Shown one piece after another: positions 12,362 to 23,600 of a DNA stretch of 64,000 bases. Under the pieces are notes generated by a model that saw only the letters and a list, made by a program, of their open reading frames with translations, ran no database searches and was not told where the DNA came from. The translations under genes were made by a program, and so were the position numbers. The DNA is from Lotus japonicus (taxonomy: Eukaryota > Streptophyta > Magnoliopsida > Fabales > Fabaceae), in contig NC_080043.1 in NCBI RefSeq assembly GCF_012489685.1, positions 16,672,223 through 16,736,222 on the forward strand, in the 5' to 3' direction. Position 1 is the stretch's first letter; each line of letters begins with the position of its first letter.

Positions 12362-13849
12362 GGAAAGAAACAAATCATGCTTGTTTGTTATTCCCAGTGT
12401 TATGAGGCATGGGTCTTCTACAGTGGAGGGTGTAGTTTTTGTATATCTATGTTAACCAATCACTAGTGACACTTTGATTTTTAGGTGTGCCTGTTTGCAG
12501 AACACACTTTTTTTTTATTCTTATTGTGCATCAGAATTGAAATATGCTGTATTTCCTATTGATAGATAGCGTCCAATATATATGCAAGAAGTAATTCATA
12601 CAGCCTGGGAAATATAGTTGAGTACTTGAGTTCTTATTTGTTTTCTTCCTTTTGGCTTTTGCTAGACATAACCAGATAAAGATGACAACAGCAAAATTTT
12701 GATAATAGAAAGGGCTACAATAAGTGCTACAATTCATAGATTTCAGATAACTTTTTCAAATTTGGTCATTAAGACGACTCAAATAAGGATCATTAGATTT
12801 GACACCTCACTCATTAGAAATGTCACCCCACTTACGGAAATTCAGTTTCCGAAATATTTCGGAAATAAGGTTTCCGAAGCACTTTTTCACTCAAAAGTGG
12901 GGTGTTACATGTATTTTGCACTACAAATCACGAATTAATTTCGGAATCTAAAATTCCGAAATAATTCGGAACTTGAAAATCCGAAAATTGGGGGTGTGAA
13001 ATCTAATGGTTGGGGTGGCAAATCCAGCTCGCCTCAAATAAGGGTTAAAGAGTTAGGAAAAATATTGGTTCATGGTGAAGGTTCCTACCCTAGGGCTTGG
13101 GGGTTATATTGTCACCTTAACCATCTTAAGCAAGAGATTGCCACTTCCCAAACTCTCCATGCACTGGTTCTTCCAAGGAAGCATTACCCTAGCTCTCCTC
13201 CTCCATCATCACCACCATCATCATCATCATCATCATCCTCTTCCTAAAATGGCCACTGACCCCAACAATAGGACACACCCGAGCAAGAACTCCATGAACT
13301 TTACTCTTCTCCCAGATCTCGTAATAAACTCTCCTAAGCTGTAGCATCGGCTTGGACTACAACAACCTCATTTTTCACGTCAACAGTGATACTCTGGAGG
13401 TTGAACAAGGTGATATCATTAAGGGTTCGTTAGAGACATAAGAGATGCCCTCGTAATCATGGCTGTCGCTTCTAAGTTTGAGTTGAACCCTTATAGTTTT
13501 GGCGCAGATGACACCATCCTCAACGTGGGATTCTTGCTAGGGAGTGAGGATGATTAATTTCTTTAGCGTGGAGGTGGTGTTGAAATATGCGTTACAGATG
13601 TAGTTTTGAAGGACAAGGAAGAATGAGGCACTGTTAATTCGGGAGAAGGCAATGTTGGAGAGTTGAGTGGGAGGATTTGTGTGCATTGTGAGGCACTGAA
13701 AGCAAGTTTTGTGAAACCAACTTGATGTTCATCCGAAGTGCTTGAACATGCAGAACTGTCTAATGAATCTGGAGCTCAGAGACATGAAGATCTTTTAATT
13801 TTCTTCACTGTCTTCAAGAGATTTCATCGATTACGTGATCATAGCCACA
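12362..13849. other. ALIS 3' flank; foldback with TTCCGAA repeats; CAT microsatellite
   Basis: 12362-12700 is probably the ALIS 3' UTR. About 12790-13020 is a small foldback: ATTAGATTT plus CACC-type ends in inverted orientation, with about eight TTCCGAA/TTCGGAA motifs inside. A (CAT/CAC)n microsatellite lies at 13200-13236. Bases 13640-13720 resemble 31690-31760, which lies upstream of another KS exon 1. No intact gene was seen. Confidence 0.5.
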
Positions 13850-14450
13850 TTGATGGAACATGGTGAGCCACGTTCAAAGATTCCAACACAAAGGTCAATT
13901 TTCATCGCACGGTCTTTTAGCATTTCACCAATTATAATACTATTACAAGTCCTTGTTTACTGAATCAATTGTTAATATATCAAATTTCAACATGGTGAAC
14001 CACTTGACAGATTCCCACACAAAAATTTCGTTGAAATTGTTAACTCTTATCTGTGTCGTATTGTACACAACCACCCTCTCTATTCCAAATGTAAATATAA
14101 TAAAGGATTGGGTTGATATGATTTTGGCAACACGTGGTTTGACAAATCTAATGTGGAAAGTGGTAGTTTTACAAAAATAGACATGATTTTTTCCGTATAT
14201 AAATATCCATTTCACAAAGTTTGACATGCATGGTGTTTTTGCAGTTGCAAAGTCAAGAATGTCTCTCTCACGCCTCATCAATCCACTATGTTGCACTTCT
14301 TCTTCAGCTTCAGGTTTTTTCTTTTTCCTTCAGCTTCACGTCTCTGATTTGATGGCAATTTGCAGACTTTGGACTGCTCTGTGCTAAAGGGCTATGCAAA
14401 TTCTTACCTTTTTAGATTGAATTCTTCTTTAAATTTTCATTTCAAAAGTT
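13850..14450 (+). pseudogene. Orphan promoter and first exon of an ent-kaurene synthase
   Basis: Bases 13850-14000 repeat the sequence upstream of KS-B (32230-32400) almost word for word (for example CAATTGTTAATATATCAAAT here and CGATTGTTAATATATCAAAT there). At 14259 an ATG opens MSLSRLINPLCCTSSSASG, clearly related to the plastid transit-peptide exons of KS-A (20670) and KS-B (32768). The following intron start (GATGGCAATTTGCAGACT, then GGGCTATGC) matches KS-A intron 1. No later KS exon follows, so only the 5' end of a copy is present. Confidence 0.75.
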
Positions 14451-14888
14451 TGCTTAAGCGTTGAAGAATTATGCACTTTTGCCAACTGAATTTGTGGTTA
14501 CTCTGTTACCCTTTCAAAATGGGAGGGTTTGGAACTCATCAGTTCATTATTTAGAGTATAAAAAACTTAATTGCACCGGTACTCTTTCAGAATGGGAGGG
14601 TTTAGAACCCTTCAGTTCATTATTTAGAGTATAAAGGACTAAATTATAAATTATAAAAGTTTGTTATAGAAGAAATTATGGTAAATTAAGCCTAAAAGGT
14701 ACGTAACCCCTCCACTTTTAGATGGGTACCAAAGAAAGCATATCAAGAGAGCATTAATTATACTTTACCAATTATACCCTTAATTTATTAATTGGTGGTA
14801 GAGAATTGAAAAACAGAATAATAAGAGAGATAAATGATATATTATATAGGAAGTTTCATGGTAATTCTAATAGAAGTAGAACATTAAC
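14451..14888. other. AT-rich intergenic DNA with a duplicated segment
   Basis: The phrase around TTTCARAATGGGAGGGTTTRG and the following TCAGTTCATTATTTAGAGTA occurs twice, at about 14513-14560 and 14586-14634, a local tandem duplication of roughly 73 bp. No gene was seen. Confidence 0.5.
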
Positions 14889-15609
14889 GGTCTGTTTGGT
14901 TTGAGGGGAGGGGAGAGAAAGGAAAGGAAAACACGGAAAACGAAATCTTTTCCCTTCTTTGGTTCATGAGAAAAACATGGAGGAAAGAAAAATTGGGGTG
15001 GGCCCCACCCCAAAATGTTTTCCTCCCAAAATGGAGAGAAAACGGTGGAAGATGGGCATACCTTATAAAATGCCAAAAATGTCCAATGGAACAAAAACGT
15101 AGATTATTTCTTTACTTGTTTTTTATTATAGTTTTTCTATTATTTTTATAATACTGGTTTCTTTTATTATTTATCTGACAATGACAACGATAGTAATTTC
15201 AAATATATAAATACATATTATCATGATACATCTTTCTAAATTATTTATTGTACAATTTTAGTTTTACTAAAAAAATATGACAAATACGATATTATTTTTT
15301 GATATAAAATATATGTTATAAAAGTAATTTTAAAGATACCCAGAAAATTAGAATCAACATTTTTTGAACTGTGTAAATTAATTTTAAAAATTTAATTTAA
15401 ATTTTGTTATATATGAATTCTTTGTGTAATTATATATATATAAAGGATAAAATAGTAATTATACATCACACTTTTTTTCTTTCCTTCCACTTTTTTCTTT
15501 TCCATTCCCCCACACCAAACAACCTGAAAATCATCTTACTCTCATTTCTCTTTCTTTCCTTTTCTTTTCCTTTCTTTTCATTTCTTTCCTTCCTCATACC
15601 AAACAAACC
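14889..15609. mobile_element. MITE-like element with GGTYTGTTTGGT inverted termini
   Basis: The left end GGTCTGTTTGGTTTGAGG and the right end (reversed) GGTTTGTTTGGTATGAGG form an 18-bp inverted repeat with two mismatches. Long purine- or pyrimidine-rich subterminal arms face each other (GGAAAGGAAAACACGG on the left, CTTTCCTTTTCTTTTCC on the right). The interior is AT-rich and non-coding. No exact target duplication was identified. Confidence 0.65.
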
Positions 15610-15681
15610 ATAAATGATAGTATTCCTTAGTACATGTGCCACAACCTTAAAGTGACAGATATTAAGGAACAGAGAGAGTAA

Positions 15682-15770
15682 TTTTTTTTTGTACATCCTC
15701 TAGGGAATGATCCCTGAACCTCCCCACCCAACTCATATGTTCCCTAACTTTTTTACCACTTAAGCTATTA
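15682..15770 (-). mobile_element. tRNA-derived SINE, truncated copy
   Basis: On the minus strand it reads TAGCTTAAGTGGTAA (box A-like), CATATGAGTTGGG, GAGGTTCAGGGATC (box B-like) and ends GATGTACAAAAAAAAA. It is the same family as 20424-20535 and 56705-56815. Confidence 0.65.
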
Positions 15771-16770
15771 TTTTGGGACAACTTTATACTATCTTCGTTC
15801 CTATTTTCATTTTATATAAATTATATATTATCTTCATTCCTATTTAACTATCCGCAGAGAGAAGTACACATATTAAAAAATATAATTTATTGTATTAATA
15901 TTTAGAAATATATTATTTATTTTTCAATTTTACCCTCTAGAATGTGTTTATCTTTCTTTATTTACTGTGCTTAAATGGGTACTATTTGAAAAATAATGTT
16001 ATTTAATGTTCTTTTGAAATGCTAAGTGAATAGATATATAAAAAAAAACATTTTTTCTTTAAAGTAGATAATTAATAAGGAATAGATGTACTATCAATTT
16101 AAACAATAATCATTTTAAAAATGAGAATATATATTTTTTTATTCTTTGGGGTCCTACGTTTTCAAGATCCCAACAATGATTCCTTGCAATTGTTACATCG
16201 CCATCTTGTCGTCTTGTACACCCAGGTGGTTTCGACGTCTTGTACGTACATCCAGGAATATGGTAGATATATACCATACTTATGTACAAAATTTGATTCA
16301 TTTATATCATATTTTTTTCAATCTCATTTTTCCCTCCTTTCTTTTCATCATATATCTCATCATTTCTTATTTCAATTTCTGCATTTCTTTTAGTGCAGAT
16401 AAGTATAAGTGTGAATGTGACATTATTGATTCCAATTTCAGCTGTTCATGCACTGTGCTTTCTTGCACTTGTCACAATCGTGCCCGCCAATAATTTTCAT
16501 ATAAAATAATTATATTTAGAAAAAAATTGTTTTTTGTATAAGCCGTGTTATACAAACATTACTGTGATTGTTTTTTTTTTTGAAAATGCATTACTGTGAT
16601 TGCTAAGTACTATGAGTTTAGTTTGATTGTACTGTTTAATCTTATCCAATTATTTATTGTTACATGTTAAAAAGTAGTTAGTTTTTTTAATTAAAGTAAA
16701 GATTTCTTTTCTGATGTGGTGATATTATTGGATGTATGTATGAATGAAACTAACATTGACATTAAATATA
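15771..16770. other. AT-rich DNA without a recognised gene
   Basis: No coding region was supported. A short direct repeat (CATTACTGTGATTG) occurs at about 16557 and 16591. Confidence 0.4.
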
Positions 16771-18307
16771 GGCTTAATTGCACTTTTCGTCCCTTATGTT
16801 AGACTCTCGTGCAATTTCAATCCCTTTTATTTAAAACGAGCAATTTTGGTCCACCAAAGATCAATTTGTGCAAATTAAGTCCTGCCGTTAGTCTACTGTC
16901 AATTGTTAACGGAAATTGCTGAGTTGGCATGCCCATTAATATTTTATTAATATTTTTTTCACTTAAGCATTAAATTTTATTTTTATTATTATTTTTCCAT
17001 ATCACCTTCTTCACCTCCTCTTCTTCAAACACAAAGACAGAACCACATCAGCAGATTCAAACTTCTAGTTGAAGGTTCTGTCTGGAGTTTGAATCTGCTG
17101 ATTTGTTTCTTGAAAAAATCATGAACACCTAGGTAAAAGGAACAAATCAGCAGATTCAAACTTCTTCAAAACCACATTCAAAAATCATCCGCCAACCACA
17201 TTCAAACTCAAATTCAACAAAAAATGCTCAGATTCAACATCATCTTCTTCACCCTTTCCTTCTCCTCCCTCGTCTCCAATCACCCAATACACATTTCAAG
17301 CCATCTTTATCCCCCTCCGCCACCACCTCACCGCCACCACGTCGACTTCTTCCTCTAGCCCCATCTCTCCCACAGTCCCACACACGCACTCCACCCTCTG
17401 TTCACTCATCCTCTCATCTCTCCTCCTCACAACCTCAAAACCCTCATCCCTCAAAACAACAATAGGTCATAGTATCTGGGTCTTAGATCTGAGTTTCAAG
17501 GTGTAAATTGGGGGTGATAAAGGATTTCACGGCAGATCTAGGCTTGCTCACCAGAGGCGGAGCTAGCACGCTGCCTGCGCCGGCGGTGACGACCACGTCG
17601 ACTTGGGTATCGACGATGACTGCAGAGTGAAGATCTGAATCGATTGTTGAAGGAGAAGAAGAAGACAAGCCACCCACAAACACCAGACGCCGAGCTCTTC
17701 TGCGCCGACCACTGCTTCTTCTTTGACGGGATGGTCGAGGTCCAGAGAGAGTGAAAGAGAGACACAGAGACAGAGTCCAAAGAAAACGAAATCAAAGATC
17801 AGAACATAAACGGGAGGAGGCGAGATTCATAGAGTTTAAGGAGAGAGGGATATGTTGTTGTTTAGGTGTGAGAGAGAGAAAGAGAGTTCAGGTAAGAGGG
17901 AGGGAAGAAGATGAAGAAAAGAGGGAGAGAAGAAGATGAAGAAAATAGAGAAGATGAAGATTCAGGATTTTTTTTTTTCGGTGAATATGAATTACTTTTA
18001 AAGTTTTTCCTAAAGTTTATTTTGTTGAAACAAAAAGGTATTAAAGTTTTTTTTTTTAACTTAGAAAGGTATTAAAGTTTGATTTTGACAATTTTTTATT
18101 TTTTAATTTTTTTAAACAGAAAAAATATTAAAAAAATATTAATGGATGTGCCACCTCAGCAATTTCCGTTAACAATTGACAGAAGACTAACGGTAGGACT
18201 TAATTTGCATAAATTAATCTTTGGTGGACCAAAATTGCTCGTTTTAAACAAAGGGGATTGAAATTGCACAAGAGCCTAACATAAGGGACGAAAAGTGCAA
18301 TTAAGCC
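16771..18307. mobile_element. Non-autonomous Mutator-like element (1,537 bp)
   Basis: An exact 9-bp target duplication TTAAATATA flanks it (16762-16770 and 18308-18316). The long terminal inverted repeats, about 190 bp, begin GGCTTAATTGCACTTTTCGT on both strands and include CCGTTAGTCTACTGTCAATT and its counterpart. A 9-bp duplication with long TIRs defines MULEs. No transposase was found. The interior (16990-17960) has CT-rich then GA-rich sequence and a 20-bp inverted repeat (CAGCAGATTCAAACTTCT at 17050 and 17145 against AGTTTGAATCTGCTG at 17087), which may be captured host DNA. Confidence 0.85.
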
Positions 18308-18415
18308 TTAAATATATTAAGTATTCAGTGAATCAGTGTAATACAAAATTAAATAAATTTATATTGAATTAATTCAATGGCATTGATAAAAGTTATGTTA
18401 AAATAAATAAATATC

Positions 18416-18870
18416 CACTAAAAAAAATGTTATTTAGTGGGGTTTTTTATGCATTTAGTGGGGGTTTTCAACCCCCGTGAGTTACTTAGCGGAGGTTTTG
18501 AAAAATCTTGAAGTTACACTCCCCACAAATCATTAGCGGCGTTTTTCAACAAACCCTGGTACCTGCATATGGATTTAGCGGCGGTTTTTAGCGGGGGTTT
18601 TAAACCTCCCTTATCCGCAAGCTTTTTTAACGGGAGTTTTCAACCTCCCTGAAAACTCCCTTAAATGCAAGAGATTATTTACAGATTTATGCCTCCCTTG
18701 GCTACCAGATTTTATTCTTGGGACATTTTAAAACTATTACATGTTTGAAAACCTAAATTTAGGGAATACATCATGAAATATCCCCCTTAACTATTAAAAT
18801 TAACGACACTTGTGGGGGTTACTAAAACCCCCGCTAAAATCCCCCACTAAATGACAGTTTTTTTGTAGTG
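18416..18870. mobile_element. CACTA-like miniature element (455 bp)
   Basis: The left end CACTAAAAAAAATGTTATTT, then AGTGGGG, and the right end (reversed) CACTACAAAAAAACTGTCAT, then TTAGTGGGGG, form inverted CACTA termini. Subterminal GCGG(G)GGTTTT units are repeated in both orientations, as in EnSpm/CACTA elements. No 3-bp target duplication was confirmed. Confidence 0.7.
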
Positions 18871-19190
18871 CATATCAAATTATTTAATTTTTCATTTTCA
18901 AAAAAAAAAATCAAATTATTTAATTTTGTAATTGAAAAGTTTAAGAAGCTATTCTAAATAAAAAAAAATTAATACTGCCTTAACTTAACAATACAGTTTC
19001 TATACCATGACAAGTTGCCTAACTCTGTCTGAACTGTATCAATCCAAAAACTTTCCTTGTTTGTGAAAATTCCAAAACAAAAAGTGAAATTTGCCGGCAC
19101 ATTGCATTTTTCACTAATACTTTTATGTCCGTGAGAACATCAAAACACGTAAAATCATACTGTTAAGCAATTTTATAATCTGCTAAGAAA
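18871..19190. other. AT-rich spacer
   Basis: No feature is supported in this stretch, apart from a duplicated TCAAATTATTTAATTTT phrase at its start. Confidence 0.4.
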
Positions 19191-19620
19191 TTTGCTGGCC
19201 CGTTAGCCTCCTCGAGAATATGACGAAGTCGAATATCCCAACTGCGGCAAGCAAAATATGAACATCCATAAACATACAAGCCAACTCATGTAATCATAAC
19301 CTCCCTTGAGAAAGCAAATTCACAACCTCCTTACCATCTGGGTCACAATAAGCCCTGAGAATGTTCCTTCTCTAGAGGAGATGAAAACTCATACAAAGAA
19401 TATTGACCCCTGTAGCCAAAGGATCACCATCAAGCACACCAGCACAAAAACCAAATTGCCAAAGCTCCACTCGAGTCCTGAACAACACCTCCTATACCTA
19501 TGCGTCGCTGAGAATGATCATACGCACCATCAACAAAGCGCATGGTAGGAGGCTTCCACCTCTAAATCCGCAAAGGCTCCAAAATCTGCTTATGAGCTTT
19601 CAATAAGAAGCTATTCTAAA
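19191..19620 (-). pseudogene. Degenerate LINE RNase H fragment
   Basis: The minus strand, across several frames, reads TMRFVDGAYDHSQRRIGIGG, GVVQDSSGALAI and, near 19230, the GHILEEANGP-like end typical of LINE RNase H (RVT_3). Frameshifts and stops throughout show that it is a dead fragment. No endonuclease or reverse transcriptase is nearby. Confidence 0.6.
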
Positions 19621-20423
19621 TACATAAATAAAATTAATAATTTGTTAGAATCACGGCCTCAACATTGCTGTACATTTAATTTTCGTATAACATAAAACTT
19701 TCCATAATTTATAAATATTTATTTCATTTATATGATTAAAAAATTAAAGTATCAATTATTAAATTTTAAAAAATAAAATTTGAGTTCTTAAAAAATAATT
19801 TAATATGTAAATCATTACAAATGTTATAATATAAAGAAATTGATACATCAGGGTAATAAAGGGTTGAATGAGATTAATTTATATGTACTATGTTTATCTT
19901 TTGAGTTTAACCCTGCAAAGTGAGCGATAATAATAAAAGAAGGATAAATGAGAGATATAAAAAAAAAATTATGAAGAAGAGAGATAAAAAAAATATACGT
20001 AAAAATATGAATGTATCACAACTTTTAAAGAGTTTGACCGAAATCTTTGAGAAATTAACTAATTTGTCTAATCCCTTTTAATATGAGGTTGTTTAAATAA
20101 TTCATAAGAAAGTTTGGGTTAAATAACTCGTCGTTCAATCACATTGAAGATAAGTGAGTTAGAATTTCTATATTTTATTTATTAATTTATTTATAAAAAA
20201 TCATATTGATTCATTGAGTTGTGGGTTAGTAACTCAGATGAGTCATTTAGATACCCCGTATAAAATTATTTTTTCTTACATATATATATATTTATAATAT
20301 GCACACATACAAATTTTAATGGACATCCAAGTGACCCCACAAATGATTTTTGTGTTTTGCACTCAATGATTTTTTATTTTATTATGTCAAATTGGGTGTA
20401 CCAAACACAAATGATTTTTTTTC
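19621..20423. other. AT-rich spacer upstream of KS-A
   Basis: No gene was recognised. The stretch is composed of AT-rich sequence with an ATATATAT run at 20280-20288. Confidence 0.4.
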
Positions 20424-20535
20424 CTTTGAATGATAGCTTAAATGGTAAGAGTGGGAGGACATATGAGATGGGAGGTGAATATCCAGGGTTCAATCCATGA
20501 CGGGTGCAATTTAAATTCCGATGTACGAAAAAAAA
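20424..20535 (+). mobile_element. tRNA-derived SINE with target-site duplication
   Basis: Box A-like GATAGCTTAAATGGTAAGAG and box B GGGTTCAATCC are followed by TTCCGATGTACGAAAAAAAA. The flanks ACACAAATGATTTTTT (20405) and ACACAAAATGATTTTTT (20535) are a near-perfect target duplication. It lies about 140 bp upstream of the KS-A start codon. Confidence 0.75.
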
Positions 20536-20602
20536 CACAAAATGATTTTTTATTTTATTATTATACTTTTGAAAATAACATTAGCGTGCGTTGCATCGCT
20601 CG

Positions 20603-20610
20603 TATATAAA
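20603..20610 (+). promoter_or_regulatory. Probable TATA box of KS-A
   Basis: TATATAAA lies 59 bp upstream of the KS-A ATG, leaving room for a transcription start about 30 bp downstream. Confidence 0.5.
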
Positions 20611-20669
20611 TGTCCATTCCACAGTCATCATTCGACTCACTCACTCTTTGACTCGGTTGCCACTCCACC

Positions 20670-23600
20670 ATGTCTCTCTCACACCTCACCAATCCTCTCT
20701 CTTCCATTTCTTCAACTTCAGGTATCTATCTTCCTTTTGCTCCATTTCAGTGTGTCTCAGTGATTTGGTGGCAATTTGCAAACTGGGTTCTGTTCTGTTT
20801 AAATGGGCTATGCGAATTTGAATTTGAATTTGAATTCACTCTGCATGTTTTGGAATATGCAGAGTGACACTTTCCCAATTGTGATTTTTGTTTAGTAGGA
20901 GTGATTTTCTGTTGTAGTAGTAGCAACCTGAGTTGAATTTCTGCTATAGTGTTTGTTAGATATTTCAATTTTTGTTTATGTTTTTGATATGGTTATATTA
21001 GACTATTTGAATCAAAAAGATTCATTTTTAATATACTAAGATTCATTTTTTTTGGATGAGATAAGCTTTGGATTAAAAGGCTATTGTTGGGTAATCTAGA
21101 TTTTCTGTGTATATGTTAAAAAAAAGGTTGAAAGAGCATTAAGCATCACATCTTTGAGAACAATCATCATGGGTTGTACTTGTAGATACCATGCAACAAA
21201 AACAGTTCATTTCCAACAGTTTAGGGGCCCGTTCGGGGAAACAGCTTAATTAAGCGCTTATGGTCATAAGCAATCATAAGCGCTTATTCATAAGCTATTT
21301 TAAAAAAATTATTAAAATAAATTGAAGATAAGCTATATATAAACATAAGCTCTTTTTCATAAGCTAAAAACAGCTTATGGACCATAAGCTGTTTGCATAA
21401 GCTCTCCCAAACACTTGCACAAGCGCTTATGCTATCAGATAATCTCAAATAAGCTTTTCCAAATGGGGTCAAGTAGATATATGTCAAAACCTGAAGGGCT
21501 TTTTACCTTGGTATATTTTTTACTGCTTGTAACAAGCTGCATTATCTATCTAGCTATGGCAAATCGCAAATCTAGAATATATATTTGACTTGGCATTGTT
21601 CTGCTCACAATTTTTGTTTCAATGTTGGATTATCTCTTGTTTGATGGACATATGAAACCCTTCATATCTCTTCATGATACTTCCTGGAAGATCTGATATG
21701 ATTTCCTTCTTAACAGGTTCTTCAACTATTGAATCAAATGTTAAGAACAAAACTAAAAGTACAACTTTGGTATGGCATGCATATTTTGAAGTTATTTTTC
21801 CCTGTTTCATATTGTTTTCTGTGAGAAGTAATGAGGAAAAAAATATGGTTTTATTGCTCGCAGTGCCTGGATGATGCTAAAGAAAGAATCAGGCACATGT
21901 TCAACAAGGTTGAACTTTCTATTTCTTCATATGATACAGCTTGGGTGGCGATGGTTCCTTCTCCAACTTCGCCCTGCGCCCCGCTTTTCCCTCAATGCTT
22001 AAATTGGTTGTTAGATAGTCAACTCTTTGATGGCTCCTGGGGTCTTCCTGGTCGCCATCCTTTGTTGATGAATGATGCTCTCTTATCTACTTTAGCATGT
22101 ATTCTTGCATTAAAGCAATGGGGTATTGGTGAAGATCAAATGGACAAGGGTACTTTACTCTTCTATTAGCAATTGTTTTTTCTACTTTTATAGAAATGAT
22201 TTTCCCGATATTCCCGCAGGTCTTAAATTTCTTGAGTCAAATATTACCTCAATCAATGATGAGAAGCAACACACTCCCATAGGATTTGATATACTTTTCC
22301 CCTCTTTGCTTGAATATGCACAAAATTTGGGAATCAATCTTCCAATTGGACCTATAAGCTTGGAAGTAATGATCCGTAAGAGAGAGATAGAGCTCCAGAG
22401 GTAGTATTCAAGATTCTTTTAATTACTTGTAGGTGCTAAGAATTTAAAATTAGAGAGATATTTTTTATTTTAATAACTGGCCTAACTGCTTCATTTATCT
22501 TCCCTTAGAGGGAGTCAAAGCAATTCAGAAGGGTGGAGAGCATATCTAGCATATGTTTCAGAAGGAATGTTGAAATCACAGGACTGGAGTGAAATTATGA
22601 AGTATCAACGAAAGAATGGATCTTTGTTTAATTCACCTGCTACAACAGCAGCTGTTTTTCAGCACCTTAACAATGCTGACTGTCTTAGTTACCTCCAGTC
22701 AATATTAGAAAAGTTTGGGAATGCAGGTACATTTTCAGAATTATGTTTCTCTGAATTTATTTACAGTAACTATGTGTTTTTTACATTAATGTGCCCTTTC
22801 TTCCCTCAAAAAATCAGTTCCAACAGTTTATCCTCTGGATATATATGCTCGTCTCTGTATGATTGATAACCTTGAAAGGTTGGGTATTAATCATCATTTC
22901 AAAGAGGAAGTTCGAAGTGTATTGGATGAAACATACAGGTAATAACCCATTTGAGATGCGTACACCTGTTAAGGTAAAATACTAAATGTCAGTAACTGGA
23001 GAAGTAGCAAAGAAATTATGTATATGATGAAAATATAGATACCATGCAATTTAAGGTATTCAGCAGCAGTGGATAGTAAATTTAAAGGCACTCAATTTTT
23101 TGTCCAAGCATAGAAACTTTTAATTTTTGTCCATTGAATCTCTCAATCTCATTATATTTAACTTCTGAAAATACAGATATTGGATGCAAGGAGTGGAAGA
23201 TATTTTCTTAGACCCCACCACCTGCGCAATGGCATTTCGTATGTTGCGTCTCAATGGCTATGATGTATCTTCAGGTTGGATCATCTGTAACATTTAAGTT
23301 GCTAAGAGTTGTCCTTTTTTTTTTTTAAGAAAAAAACCATCAGAGCTAATCTTTGTATATTGTCTTTGCAGATCCATTTTATCAATACTCTGAAGATAAA
23401 TTTGCCAATTCCTTGAAAGGTTACTTGAAGGATATTGGTGCTGTTTTAGAGCTTTATAGGGCTTCACAAGTCATTATACATCCAGATGAATCTGTTTTGG
23501 TAAAGCAAAGTTCCTGGACAAGACAGCTTCTGAAGCAGTATTCTTCCCCTTATGGAGCATATGGCGATAAACTTTGTAGTTATGTTGTCCAAGAGGTAGT

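Noticed and set aside
17483..17939. Arg/Glu- and Ser-rich frames in the MULE
   Set aside because: Composition of GA/CT-rich repeats; no homologous domain recognised.
20424..20535. tRNA gene
   Set aside because: Box A and B are present but no cloverleaf or acceptor stem; the A-tail and target duplication show a SINE.
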